In this document: positions 45,383-54,082 of the stretch, in pieces
Numbering within the stretch: position 1 is the stretch's first letter
Layout: every line of letters begins with the position of its first letter
DNA from: Saccharofermentans sp.
GTDB taxonomy: Bacteria > Bacillota > Clostridia > Saccharofermentanales > Saccharofermentanaceae
DNA: 64,000 nt
NCBI GenBank assembly: GCA_016292135.1
Contig: JAEFAZ010000002.1
Span: forward strand, 124,001-188,000
Direction: 5' to 3'
The notes under the pieces: model-generated
The model's database searches: none
Told to the model about the DNA's origin: nothing
What the model saw: the letters and a program-made list of their open reading frames with translations, nothing else
Translations under genes and position numbers: made by a program

Positions 45383-46768
45383 ATGTCGATCAAAGCTGCA
45401 TTTATGGTCCCTCATCCGCCTCTCATAGTTCCGGAAGTCGGCAAGGGCGGAGAAAAAGAGATAGAAGAAACGACTGCAAGCTACAAGAAAGTGGCTGAAG
45501 AGATCGCGAAGATAGAGCCTGACACGATCGTGATCACGAGTCCTCACGCGGTAATGTATCAGGACTATTTCCATATCTCTCCCGGCAGGGGCGCTAAGGG
45601 TGACTTCGCGAATTTCAGGGCGCCTCAGGTCAGGTTCGATGAGAAATACGATCAGGAATTTGCTGATAAACTTGCTGACATCCTCTGGGACGAAGGATTC
45701 CCGGGCGGCCTTCAGGGCGAGCGCGACAAGGACCTTGACCACGGCACGATGGTGCCTCTCTATTTCATCCGAAAAGCTTATCAGGGCGGAAAGATAGTGA
45801 GGATCGGTTTATCAGGTCTTCCCCTTACGGACCACTACCGTCTCGGCATGTACATAAGAAAGGCTTCGGAAGAACTGGGCCGCAGCACGGTATTTGTCGC
45901 GAGCGGGGATCTCTCGCATAAACTTCAGGATTACGGCCCCTACGGCTTCGATCCCGTAGGGCCCGAATACGACGAGAAGATAATGGACGTTGCAGGCAGA
46001 GCCGCATTCGGCGAGATGCTGACCTTCAACGAAGACTTCCTCGACAAGGCCGCCGAGTGCGGACACAGGTCCTTCGTGATAATGGCAGGCGCTTTCGACG
46101 GCGAAAAGGTCAGAGCCGAAGTGTTCTCACATCAGGACGTTACGGGTGTAGGCTACGGCATTTGCTCCTTCTATCCTGAAGGTAAGGACGAGGGAAGACA
46201 TTTCCTTAAGGCCATCGCAGATAAGATAAGAGAAGACGCGGAGAACTCTGATGGCTACGTAAAGCTTGCCAGGGCTTCGATAGAAAAATACATAAGGACA
46301 GGGAGAAGGCTTAAGGTTCCCGATGAATTGCCGGAAGGTCTGCCTCAGGCGCTTTTCGATGAGCGAGCGGGCGCATTCGTATCGGTCCATAAGAACGGCA
46401 TGTTAAGAGGTTGTATAGGCACGATCTCGCCTGTGAAGGACAGATTGCTCGATGAGATTATCGACAATGCAATAAGCGCAACGACAAGGGATCCCCGGTT
46501 CGATAAGGTCAGGGAAGACGAGCTTGACTTTCTCGAGATCAATGTCGATGTCTTAGGCGAGGCTGAGGACATCGAAAGCGAAGACCAGCTCGACGTCAAA
46601 CGCTACGGCGTCATCGTAAGCTGCGGCGGCAGAAGAGGCCTGCTCCTGCCTGATCTGGAAGGTGTGGACGATGTAAAGACGCAGGTTGCGATCGCAAGGC
46701 AGAAAGGCGGTATCTCGCCTTCGGAAGACTATAAGCTCCAGAGATTCGAAGTTATAAGGCATAAGTGA
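45383..46768 (+). CDS. AmmeMemoRadiSam system protein: LigB-like dioxygenase domain fused to AMMECR1
   Basis: This is a 461-residue fusion. Residues 1-265 have the class III extradiol dioxygenase/Memo fold, with likely metal ligands in PHPPLIVPEVG, SPHAVMYQ, DLDHGTMVPLYF and SGDLSHKL. Residues 290-461 are AMMECR1 (GAFVSVHKNGMLRGCIGTIS, cited as KNGMLRGCIGTI, then EINVDVLG and GRRGLLLPDLEGVD). AMMECR1, Memo-like and radical SAM proteins occur together as the AmmeMemoRadiSam system; its reaction is not well established. The next gene starts one base after the stop, encoding that radical SAM enzyme. The order fits a complete system. Confidence 0.9.
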   Translation: MSIKAAFMVPHPPLIVPEVGKGGEKEIEETTASYKKVAEEIAKIEPDTIVITSPHAVMYQDYFHISPGRGAKGDFANFRAPQVRFDEKYDQEFADKLADILWDEGFPGGLQGERDKDLDHGTMVPLYFIRKAYQGGKIVRIGLSGLPLTDHYRLGMYIRKASEELGRSTVFVASGDLSHKLQDYGPYGFDPVGPEYDEKIMDVAGRAAFGEMLTFNEDFLDKAAECGHRSFVIMAGAFDGEKVRAEVFSHQDVTGVGYGICSFYPEGKDEGRHFLKAIADKIREDAENSDGYVKLARASIEKYIRTGRRLKVPDELPEGLPQALFDERAGAFVSVHKNGMLRGCIGTISPVKDRLLDEIIDNAISATTRDPRFDKVREDELDFLEINVDVLGEAEDIESEDQLDVKRYGVIVSCGGRRGLLLPDLEGVDDVKTQVAIARQKGGISPSEDYKLQRFEVIRHK

Positions 46769-46769
46769 T

Positions 46770-47618
46770 ATGGCACGCTGTGAAGTCTGTTTCAGGCATT
46801 GTGAGATAGAAGAAGGAGGAAGGGGCGCATGCGGCGCCAGGACCTGCATCGGAGGCTGTATAGTTGCCTTAAACTACGGCTGTGTCACGTCTATAGCATT
46901 AGATCCCATCGAGAAGAAACCGCTTTCGAGATTCTGCCCCGGTTCGTCCGTTCTCTCGGTCGGAAGTTACGGCTGCAATCTCTTCTGTCCCTTCTGCCAG
47001 AATCACGATATCTCAAGGTCAAAGGGTGAGGGCTTCGATAACTTCATAAGCCCCGAAGAACTTGCCGGTATCGCCGTAAGATATAAGGACAGAGGTAACA
47101 TCGGGATCGCCTATACATATAACGAACCTCTTATAGGATACGAATTCGTCAGGGATACCGCAAGGATCGTAAAAGACATGGGCATGAAGAACATCCTCGT
47201 GTCGAACGGCACAGTCACTAAGGCCGTGCAGGATGAGATCCTGCCCCTGATCGATGCAATGAACATAGACATCAAGAGCATGTCGGAGAAGACCTATAAG
47301 GAGATCCTCGGAGGCGACCTGGACAGCGTAAAGGATTTCATAACTAACGCCGTCAAGACGAGTCATGTGGAACTTACCATGCTGATCGTGCCCGGCATGA
47401 ACGATACGGAAGAAGAGATGATAGAACTTGCTGACTGGATATCGGAACTCAAGGATAAGGACGGGAACATAATAGGCCCGAAGATCCCACTACACATCTC
47501 GAGATTCTTCCCGAGATATAAGATGAGCGACAAGGCTCCGACGGATGTTGCCAAGATCAGCAGACTGGTCGAAATCGCGCGCGAAAAGCTGCTCTTTGTC
47601 TATAAAGGGAACTGCTGA
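46770..47618 (+). CDS. amrS: AmmeMemoRadiSam system radical SAM enzyme
   Basis: This is a 282-residue radical SAM enzyme. An N-terminal cysteine-rich part (CEVCFRHCEIEEGGRGACG) is followed by the cluster motif GCNLFCPFCQN, which is CX3CX2C. Further motifs are TYNEPLIGYEF, SNGTV and PGMNDTEEE. It belongs to the group also called AmmeMemoRadiSam radical SAM enzyme (pyruvate formate-lyase activating-like family). It is the last gene of the 44078-47618 operon, one base from the fusion gene. The reaction is not known; the radical SAM step presumably works with the AMMECR1/dioxygenase partner. The symbol is by family. Confidence 0.92.
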   Translation: MARCEVCFRHCEIEEGGRGACGARTCIGGCIVALNYGCVTSIALDPIEKKPLSRFCPGSSVLSVGSYGCNLFCPFCQNHDISRSKGEGFDNFISPEELAGIAVRYKDRGNIGIAYTYNEPLIGYEFVRDTARIVKDMGMKNILVSNGTVTKAVQDEILPLIDAMNIDIKSMSEKTYKEILGGDLDSVKDFITNAVKTSHVELTMLIVPGMNDTEEEMIELADWISELKDKDGNIIGPKIPLHISRFFPRYKMSDKAPTDVAKISRLVEIAREKLLFVYKGNC

Positions 47619-47644
47619 ACCCCTTGTAACAATGTTACAAAGCC

Positions 47645-48514
47645 TTATTTCTCAGGGCTTTCGGAAAGACCGAGCCTTTTGCACCTGATCTTCTGCAGGA
47701 CTGTGATCAGAACCTCGATAAAAGCCGTTGCTACTATTGTCAGGATAGCCATGGGCAATATCTTCATCCAATATGCCTTGTTCACCTCGCCCCGGAAGAT
47801 GCGGACGAACTCTGCCGAATGGTAATTGGAAGCAGGATATTTGCTGATGAGGCTGTTTAACAGGGACTCGTCGTTGCCGCTGCTCAACTTGATCAGCATG
47901 GATGCTTTGGCTGCGCTGCCGTCTTTGATCAGTTTGTCGGCATATTCTTCTTTGAAATCCTCCCAGCTTGACTCATCGTACTTGTAGAAGAACTGTATGC
48001 AGTCTTTCGGGTCCACGCTGCTGTTCCATTCGCACTTGGTGGCACCGCATGTTATGACCGAATATTCCGCATCCTTATCGGGGATAGTGTCGGGCTTAAG
48101 AGCGAACAGGGAATCCATCTGTGAAACGGAACTGAAGTATCTCATTACTTCTGTGGGAACCGCAACATTTCCTTCTGTAATCATCCCGCTCAAAGCGGCA
48201 ATCACAAACTCCTCCGACAGTGATTCGTTGTAAAGATATACTGCCTCAACGCCGGGGAGCTTTGCGATCTCAGGAACATCATCGCGCGTGATATAACGTT
48301 CACCGCTTTCAGGCGTGATGTTCTTTGCGTTGATATATATATTGTTGAAAGAACTGACTCCCTTATCCTGCGGATATACATATATCGATGAAGTAGCAGG
48401 GATCTCATCCCTGCAGTAGTTATTTACCGATAACAGATACGCATAAACCCCAATGAGCAATAAAGCCAACACGGCCACAACTATCTTCAGGATATTCATC
48501 GTCTTCGAAAACAT
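47645..48514 (-). CDS. Hypothetical two-anchor membrane protein
   Basis: This is a 289-residue protein with membrane segments at residues 7-28 and about 246-270 and a large external part between them. The external part is mixed alpha/beta; YVYPQDKGVSSFNNIYINAK and ITRDDVPEIAKLPGVEAVYLYN stand out, the second looking like a permease-loop (FtsX/MacB-type) strand. The FtsX-like loop may suggest a protein that once was part of an ABC-type export system, but no ATPase is near. The C-terminus is basic. It lies 12 bases after the acetyltransferase gene on the minus strand. No family is assigned. Confidence 0.7.
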   Translation of the reverse strand: MFSKTMNILKIVVAVLALLLIGVYAYLLSVNNYCRDEIPATSSIYVYPQDKGVSSFNNIYINAKNITPESGERYITRDDVPEIAKLPGVEAVYLYNESLSEEFVIAALSGMITEGNVAVPTEVMRYFSSVSQMDSLFALKPDTIPDKDAEYSVITCGATKCEWNSSVDPKDCIQFFYKYDESSWEDFKEEYADKLIKDGSAAKASMLIKLSSGNDESLLNSLISKYPASNYHSAEFVRIFRGEVNKAYWMKILPMAILTIVATAFIEVLITVLQKIRCKRLGLSESPEK

Positions 48515-48526
48515 ATCGGTCCCCCT

Positions 48527-48943
48527 TTAGCTGAATCGTTTTGCCAGGAAATACTTGGAGAGCTTGGGATCTTTATCCTCGCGTACGAACTCGGTCTCAT
48601 AGCCCAGTTTCCGGTAGAATCCGGGTGCCTGAAAACCGAATGTCGTAAGAGTGATCTTATCGTATCCCTTGCCCCTGTAAGCGTCCTCAACAGCTTTTAC
48701 GAGAAGGCTTCCGATACCTGATCTCCTGTGGCCGGAATCAACGATCAGATCGACGATATGGAGTTCGTTATAAGTCGCTCGTCCCGTAATGACTCCCACG
48801 ATGCTGCCGTCGTCATCTTCGGCAACAAAACAGAACGAATCGTAGTTAAGTGCGACTCCGTTCGCTTCGCCGTAAGAAGAGAATTCCCTGTTGATAAATT
48901 CCCCTATGCTGTCGTTTGCTTCATCAAAGTATCTGATATTCAT
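48527..48943 (-). CDS. GNAT acetyltransferase
   Basis: This is a 138-residue GNAT enzyme. The acetyl-CoA loop is VDSGHRRSGIGSLLVKAVED, 20 residues, and the ending GFQAPGFYRKLGYETEF is typical. The opening MNIRYFDEANDSIGEFINRE fits small single-domain acetyltransferases. The substrate is unknown. It is probably the first gene of a two-gene unit with the membrane protein at 47645-48514. Its start is 157 bases from the next gene on the plus strand, and that gap holds divergent promoters. Confidence 0.88.
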   Translation of the reverse strand: MNIRYFDEANDSIGEFINREFSSYGEANGVALNYDSFCFVAEDDDGSIVGVITGRATYNELHIVDLIVDSGHRRSGIGSLLVKAVEDAYRGKGYDKITLTTFGFQAPGFYRKLGYETEFVREDKDPKLSKYFLAKRFS

Positions 48944-49100
48944 CTCAATCTTTTATTTCCTGCCCCCCGGATCTATTGCAGCCCTCAGGCCACCTATAGG
49001 ATTATACCACGGCCTCGGAAGATCAGAAGGAATTTCAAATGCCTGACCGGATATGGTAATATCAGGGCAGGGAAGGCCTTTGATCTTTCAAGGAGGCTAT

Positions 49101-49628
49101 ATGTCTAAGATATATGTATCAGATTTTGAGCAAGACGGCGTAACACTTTACGGCCTGTTTTACGATGATCACAAAGGCGAAAGACATCCCCACGAAGAAG
49201 ACTGGAAACATGTGACCTTCGAATCAGAAGACGAGGCAAATGCAAAGCTTGCTGAATTGGCGGCTGAACGCGCAAGAGAAGATGCTGCAGTCCCTCTGAC
49301 GCTCGAAGAAGCAAAGTCTTTTGCAGAGAGTCATCAGTGGAAGTTCGCATCGACATATGCCCAAACAGCTCCCCACGAATATCTTGTAAAAAGATGGCTT
49401 TCCGAAGAAGATAAACTGATGTTCGAACGTTTCGTACAGACCATGAAACACAATTCAGTCGTTGGATATTTCTACAGCCACAAGAACGATTACCTGATCC
49501 TGGGAGACCACTACTATTGGTTCATGGTCCAATACGAAAACAAAGCGATAAATCTGATCAACAGAACGACCACGGACTATCTCGAATTAAAAGATGGCGT
49601 TTATCGTTACAGAGGTTTAAATCACTAA
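49101..49628 (+). CDS. Hypothetical cytoplasmic protein
   Basis: This is a 175-residue protein starting at an ATG right behind AGGAGG. It has no signal peptide or membrane segment. The N-terminal 65 residues are beta-rich (IYVSDFEQDGVTLYGLFYDD), the middle is helical and charged (ELAAERAREDAAVPLTLEEA) and the end again beta-rich (SHKNDYLILGDHYYWFMVQY). No family is recognised. It is a single gene ending at a terminator at 49690-49726. Confidence 0.75.
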   Translation: MSKIYVSDFEQDGVTLYGLFYDDHKGERHPHEEDWKHVTFESEDEANAKLAELAAERAREDAAVPLTLEEAKSFAESHQWKFASTYAQTAPHEYLVKRWLSEEDKLMFERFVQTMKHNSVVGYFYSHKNDYLILGDHYYWFMVQYENKAINLINRTTTDYLELKDGVYRYRGLNH

Positions 49629-49678
49629 AATTTTTAATCCCGATGAATCGTCAGGAAACATAGTAGTATTTTCTTATA

Positions 49679-49707
49679 TTGTATAAAATCCCTCTACACT
49701 CTATAAT
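49679..49707 (+). promoter_or_regulatory. Promoter of the channel gene, -10 box inside a terminator loop
   Basis: TTGTAT (49679-49684) and TATAAT (49702-49707) are spaced by 17 bases. The -10 box lies in the loop of the terminator for the gene before it, so the two signals overlap. The leader to the ATG at 49787 would be about 73 bases. Confidence 0.5.
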
Positions 49708-49726
49708 TTTGTGTAGGGGGCTTTTA
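49690..49726 (+). terminator. Rho-independent terminator
   Basis: CCCTCTACAC (49690-49699) and GTGTAGGGGG (49711-49720) form a 10-bp stem followed by CTTTTAT. It ends the 49101-49628 gene. Confidence 0.8.
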
Positions 49727-49786
49727 TCCTGAGGGGACTTTCGGATAATAGTTTTCCAACTGAGTTTTACCGGGAGAGTTTGTGTT

Positions 49787-51892
49787 ATGAGACGTTTTCG
49801 CGAGTGGTTCAGTATAAGACTGGCCAAGAATCCGGGACAGATAGTACTTTTTGCTATCCTGTTCTTCAACATTGCTTTTATCTTCCTTTCGGCTTTCATC
49901 ATCAGCAGGATGTCTTTGAGCGGGACCGAACATTTAGGCTTCCTTGAGGCAGCTTACTATACGGTAACCATGATCCTAGATGCCGGCTGTGTATCTTTCG
50001 TTGTAGAGGATATAGGACCGTCCAATGCGGTAATCGCCATTGCCTGTCTCATAACGATCGTCATAGGTATGATCTGTTTTACAGGCGCCGTCATCGGTTA
50101 CATTACAAACTACATCTCCGGATTCATTGAGAATTCCAATGCCGGCAACAACAAGCTATATATATCCAATCATTTTGTGATCCTTAACTGGAACTCGAGG
50201 GCGTTGGAGATAGTTAACGATCTTATGTTTTCGGAGACGATCGATAAGGTTGTCGTACTTGTTGGATCCAATAAGGAAGATGTTAAGAGGGAAATAGACG
50301 AATGTCTCTACGAGACTATCAAGCGTGAGAATGTGAAACTGAGAAGATCATGCGCTGATATGTCCAAGCTCAAGGGCTGGATCTACTATCAGAAGAACAA
50401 GTCCAAGAATAAGCTGACTGTTGTTGTCAGGGAAGGTGATGTGTTCTCCTTAAAGCAGCTTTACGATATCTCTCTTGATAAGGCAGCTTCGATCATTATC
50501 CTGGGCAGCGAGACTGATAACACTTCCAAGGCTCAGGCAGGCGACATAGACGGATTCCTTAACGGTAATTCTCTTACTGTTAAGACCTTGATGCAGGTAT
50601 CTGACATCACGGCTTCGCAGTATTCAGTGGAGAACCAGAGGATCATTGTTGAGATCACTGATGACTGGACATGGAATCTTGTTCAGAAGATCATCAGATG
50701 CAAGCAGATCAAGGGCAGATGCAATATCGTTCCTATCAGGGTCAATCAGATCCTGGGTGCTTTGATGTCACAGTTCTCTCTTATGCCTGAACTTAATACT
50801 GTTTATAATTTCCTGCTCTCCAATAAGGGCGCTACATTCTATACGGATGCAACTGCATTTACCGACGAGTGCGAATATATCTCTGATACACTTGAGAAGA
50901 ACGACTATGTTATCCCTCTTACGGTACAGAACAACAATGATGTATATACCTGTTACTACATGTCCGACTTCGAGACGGATAAGTTTAAGAATCAGACCCA
51001 TGAGAGAGTTAATGTTCCGGTCAAGCTCAATAAGAACTACTGGGTCGAAAAGAAGAACATCATCATACTGGGTCACAACAGCAAGTGTAAGGAGATCATG
51101 GAAGGATTCGTATCTTTCGAGTCAGAGTGGGGTTACAAGGATTCTGACGATAACATCCTGAACATCGTTGTCATCGATAACGCCAAGAGCCTTGAAAGGA
51201 TGAACTACTACAAAGATTATCCTTTCGTTAATAAGGTGGTTGCTGCTGAGCTGTTCGATAAGGATCTGATCTGCGGCACGATCAACGACTTCATGGATAT
51301 GAATGACGAGGATGTAAGTATCCTTATCTTGTCTGATGACCTTGTTCCTGATGCAGAGACTGATGCTGACACACTGGCTAACCTCGTATATGTTCAGGAC
51401 ATCATCAACGACAAGAAAGAAGCCAATCCCGACTTCAATACTGATACGATCGATGTTATCGCTGAGATCAACGACCCGAAGAACCATGATGTCGTTGCAA
51501 GTTACAGTGTCGAGAATGTCGTTATCAGCAACAGGTATATCAGTAAGATGATCACACAGATCGGTGAGAAGGATGCCATCTTCGATTTCTATCAGGACAT
51601 CCTGACATTCGATACGGGTGACGACGGACTTTACGACAGTAAGGAGATCTATATCAAGAAGGCTGCCGATTACTTCGAAGAGCTTCCTGAGGAGTGCACG
51701 GCTGAGCAGCTCGTAAGATGTCTGTTCCATGCAACATACGATCCCACGCTCCCTCTGAATCAGCAGAACGTTGCTGTCATGATCGGTTATGTGAAGCCTG
51801 GTCAGGGAGTCACTCTCATAAGCGGCAACAGGACAGACATGAAGATCAAGCTGGAGCCCAAGGATAAGATCGTTGTCTTTAGTAACCACTGA
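49787..51892 (+). CDS. CASTOR/POLLUX-like ion channel with two RCK-type domains
   Basis: This is a 701-residue membrane protein. Two membrane segments (residues 19-43 and 80-106) enclose a pore loop with YYTVTMILDAGCVSF. The DAG there resembles the ADAG filter of plant CASTOR and POLLUX channels, not the TVGYG of potassium channels. The rest is cytoplasmic: a first RCK-like domain (NHFVILNWNSRALEIVNDLM, 20 residues, from residue 129), a Castor_Poll_mid-like middle and a second Rossmann domain (IIILGHNSKCKEIMEGF, about residue 424). It probably gates on calcium or a nucleotide, but the ion is not known. It is followed by a YjbR gene 13 bases on. Confidence 0.85.
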   Translation: MRRFREWFSIRLAKNPGQIVLFAILFFNIAFIFLSAFIISRMSLSGTEHLGFLEAAYYTVTMILDAGCVSFVVEDIGPSNAVIAIACLITIVIGMICFTGAVIGYITNYISGFIENSNAGNNKLYISNHFVILNWNSRALEIVNDLMFSETIDKVVVLVGSNKEDVKREIDECLYETIKRENVKLRRSCADMSKLKGWIYYQKNKSKNKLTVVVREGDVFSLKQLYDISLDKAASIIILGSETDNTSKAQAGDIDGFLNGNSLTVKTLMQVSDITASQYSVENQRIIVEITDDWTWNLVQKIIRCKQIKGRCNIVPIRVNQILGALMSQFSLMPELNTVYNFLLSNKGATFYTDATAFTDECEYISDTLEKNDYVIPLTVQNNNDVYTCYYMSDFETDKFKNQTHERVNVPVKLNKNYWVEKKNIIILGHNSKCKEIMEGFVSFESEWGYKDSDDNILNIVVIDNAKSLERMNYYKDYPFVNKVVAAELFDKDLICGTINDFMDMNDEDVSILILSDDLVPDAETDADTLANLVYVQDIINDKKEANPDFNTDTIDVIAEINDPKNHDVVASYSVENVVISNRYISKMITQIGEKDAIFDFYQDILTFDTGDDGLYDSKEIYIKKAADYFEELPEECTAEQLVRCLFHATYDPTLPLNQQNVAVMIGYVKPGQGVTLISGNRTDMKIKLEPKDKIVVFSNH

Positions 51893-51905
51893 TCGCTGAT
51901 CAAAC

Positions 51906-52280
51906 ATGGACCGCAAGACTGTTGAGAAATATATAAGCGAGCAATACGGTGTCGAACCTGACTTTCCATGGGAAGGTGACACCGTTTCTGCTGTTTTCAG
52001 ACACATAGATAACGGTAAATGGTTCGCGTTGATAATGCACATCAGCAAGGCTAAGCTCGGTATGGAGACTGATGAGCCCGCTGATGTCATGAATCTTAAG
52101 ATCGATGATCCGATGCTTCACGACATGCTGGTCCATGAAAAAGGTATATTTCCTTCATACCATATGAATAAGCAACATTGGATCACGGTTCTGCTGGACG
52201 GTACAGTGGAGATGGATCAGATATCTGCTCTTATCGATATGAGTTATCAGGCGACTGCAAGTAAGCGGAGAAAAAGGTAA
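51906..52280 (+). CDS. MmcQ/YjbR family protein
   Basis: This is a 124-residue cytoplasmic protein with the CyaY-like fold of the YjbR family. The motifs EQYGVEPDFPWEGDTVSAVF, KWFALIM, MNLKIDDPMLHDML and PSYHMNKQHWITVLLDG are typical. Its role is unclear; related domains bind DNA or act in repair. It is 13 bases after the channel gene and may be cotranscribed. The IS insertion at 52338 lies 57 bases after its stop. Confidence 0.9.
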   Translation: MDRKTVEKYISEQYGVEPDFPWEGDTVSAVFRHIDNGKWFALIMHISKAKLGMETDEPADVMNLKIDDPMLHDMLVHEKGIFPSYHMNKQHWITVLLDGTVEMDQISALIDMSYQATASKRRKR

Positions 52281-52337
52281 AGACATTTATAATCCGTTGA
52301 CGCTATGGCCAAGGTGATGATTATCACGATAGAGATA

Positions 52338-52349
52338 ATTTCAATTTGC
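52338..52349. repeat. Target duplication, left of IS copy 1
   Basis: ATTTCAATTTGC here is repeated exactly at 53991-54002, flanking the first IS copy. Confidence 0.85.
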
Positions 52350-52550
52350 GGTTAAGTGTAAAACTAAAATAGAGTTAGTATACATTTGAAGTTAGATACA
52401 TCTTAAAAATGCTGTTTTTGAGCGAAATTCTGTTGTAGAATCAAGGAAATCTGTTGGATATTCTCAAAAAGATGGCAAGCAAAGCTAGACAGAAGGCATT
52501 CTGTTTGAAAAAGTAAATGCAACTTCTGACTCTAACAAGGACATATATTC

Positions 52551-52561
52551 GCTGTCCGGCC
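52551..52561. repeat. Inner inverted repeat, left arm (copy 1)
   Basis: GCTGTCCGGCC here is the exact reverse complement of 53881-53891. The two arms lie just outside the stop and start of the transposase gene and not at the element ends. Confidence 0.8.
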
Positions 52562-52570
52562 ATTTGTTAA

Positions 52571-53866
52571 TTACCTTTTTAGTAGTTTGGGTTTTAAACA
52601 AACTTCATCGTGTGGTATTTGATGAAGTCCGAGAACATCCAACAGTTTTTTATGTTCTGGTTTGTTCATTAATTCAAATGGCGTTTTGTTACCAAAGATC
52701 TCACGTGCAAAGCTGTTTATGTGACAAGCAATCAAGTTTGCATCTTCCTGAGTTAGAAACTGGAAAGAAGTGCCTTTAGGTAAGATCCTGCGGATCAGAA
52801 CATGGTTCTTTTCCACGTGAGCTTTCTGCCAGGAAGCTTGCGGATCACAATAGAAGATTCTTGTACGACGGATTCCGGCACTGGAGAATTCGAGATAGTG
52901 AGGATTCTTGAACTCAACACCGTTATCAGTAAGGATTACCGGAAATATTTTCTTGAATGTTTCGTTACCCAGTTGATTGGTGAGCCAGTCAAATACACCT
53001 TCAACACTTTCTTGCGTTCCATCCTTAAGAAGGAAGATCAGCATAAAGTTGCTTTCTCTGAATATAAAAGTCAGCAACACTTTTCCGGAGCCTCGGGCAC
53101 CTTTTACGGTATCCATCTCAACGATAGGGAAATCAGGATTCGTTTCGGTAAAGACTTGGAAATCTTCAATCGTTCTTCCACGTCGAAATTTGTATTCGAG
53201 GTGTGTAAGCACAGTGGTTTTCTTCCTTCTGGATCTGTATTTGACCTTCTTGGGAAGATCCATATTTCTGATGAGGAAAACGTTGTTGTTTATGTAGGTG
53301 TATAAGGTTTTCTCAGATACACCGATCTCCTCAGCATGTGAAGCGAATATGTGATTTATCGATTGTCCTTTCTTTATCAGAGGCGAGATCAGATCGTCGA
53401 TTCTTTCCAAGTCTTCAACTGATGTTCTTATTCCGCTCCTGGACTCCTTAAGTTCCCTCTTGTATATGTCATGTGCTCTATTAGCAGAGTAATAGGCATG
53501 TACCAGTTTGCAGTTGTGTTCTTTCTCACATCCATTACACACGTAAGGAGGCTTTTCTAGCTTGTCGCAATGCTTTGAGATATAACTGCTGCAGATGCTT
53601 TTGCAATCTGTTGAAGTACAAAACTTGCATCGTGACGAGCAAAGGCTCTTAGTAGAACACAGATTCTGTTTGAGACAGTTTCTGTAATTGATACAATCGT
53701 TAGAACTCCAATCACCTTTGTCAGTAAAACAACGATGTATTTTGATTTCTCTGGAAATTGTAGCAGGAGATCTGTGAAGTCTTCTAGCGATGTAGGAAAA
53801 GCTAAAATCCTGAGCTACGAATCTCTCGATTAAAGCTCTGTCAGTTAGAGATAAATGTCTTGTCAT
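52571..53866 (-). CDS. IS30 family transposase (copy 1)
   Basis: This is a 431-residue DDE transposase. The N-terminal helix-turn-helix is HTH_38 type (LSLTDRALIERFVAQDF, IARRLHRSPATISREIK). A cysteine-rich part, residues 55-140, has many CXXC-like pairs and may bind zinc. The catalytic core has Asp in VEMDTVKG, Asp in LTDNGVEF and Glu in QKAHVEKNHVLIRR. The start at 53866 follows GAAAGGAG; a longer in-frame start at 53971 is not used. The protein is identical to that of copy 2. IS30 enzymes usually make 2-3 bp target duplications, whereas this element shows 12-13 bp. Confidence 0.95.
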   Translation of the reverse strand: MTRHLSLTDRALIERFVAQDFSFSYIARRLHRSPATISREIKIHRCFTDKGDWSSNDCINYRNCLKQNLCSTKSLCSSRCKFCTSTDCKSICSSYISKHCDKLEKPPYVCNGCEKEHNCKLVHAYYSANRAHDIYKRELKESRSGIRTSVEDLERIDDLISPLIKKGQSINHIFASHAEEIGVSEKTLYTYINNNVFLIRNMDLPKKVKYRSRRKKTTVLTHLEYKFRRGRTIEDFQVFTETNPDFPIVEMDTVKGARGSGKVLLTFIFRESNFMLIFLLKDGTQESVEGVFDWLTNQLGNETFKKIFPVILTDNGVEFKNPHYLEFSSAGIRRTRIFYCDPQASWQKAHVEKNHVLIRRILPKGTSFQFLTQEDANLIACHINSFAREIFGNKTPFELMNKPEHKKLLDVLGLHQIPHDEVCLKPKLLKR

Positions 53867-53880
53867 GTCGGCTCCTTTCA

Positions 53881-53891
53881 GGCCGGACAGC
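53881..53891. repeat. Inner inverted repeat, right arm (copy 1)
   Basis: GGCCGGACAGC, the partner of 52551-52561. It lies in the leader of the transposase gene, 14 bases before its ATG. Confidence 0.8.
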
Positions 53892-53990
53892 ACTATATTA
53901 TTCAATATTTTCCGTGGTTTTGTAAAACTAAATATTGAATTTGAAAATGTAAATTTTGAGAAAATATTCAATTTAAAATTTCATTTAAAG

Positions 53991-54002
53991 ATTTCAATTT
54001 GC
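53991..54002. repeat. Target duplication, right of IS copy 1
   Basis: ATTTCAATTTGC, identical to 52338-52349. Confidence 0.85.
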
Positions 54003-54082
54003 CGGGATAAGTACCATTAAAGGAACATCAGTCGATGTATAATATTATCAGACTGATCTGGTAGATACTTTGGAGGTGTGCT

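Larger units (their letters stand above)
52350..53990 (-). mobile_element. IS30-type insertion sequence, copy 1 (1641 bp)
   Basis: The edges are set by comparison with copy 2 at 58231-59871: identity starts at GGTT and stops at TTTAAAG on both, and exact 12-base duplications lie outside. It contains one transposase gene on the minus strand, about 200 bases of non-coding DNA on the left and about 120 on the right. The ends are AT-rich and carry no obvious terminal inverted repeats. Three single-base differences from copy 2 were seen, all outside the transposase gene, so transposition was recent. Confidence 0.9.

Noticed and set aside
52802..53305. 167-codon plus-strand frame inside the IS copies
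   Set aside because: It is opposite the conserved transposase core and has no domain or ribosome site.
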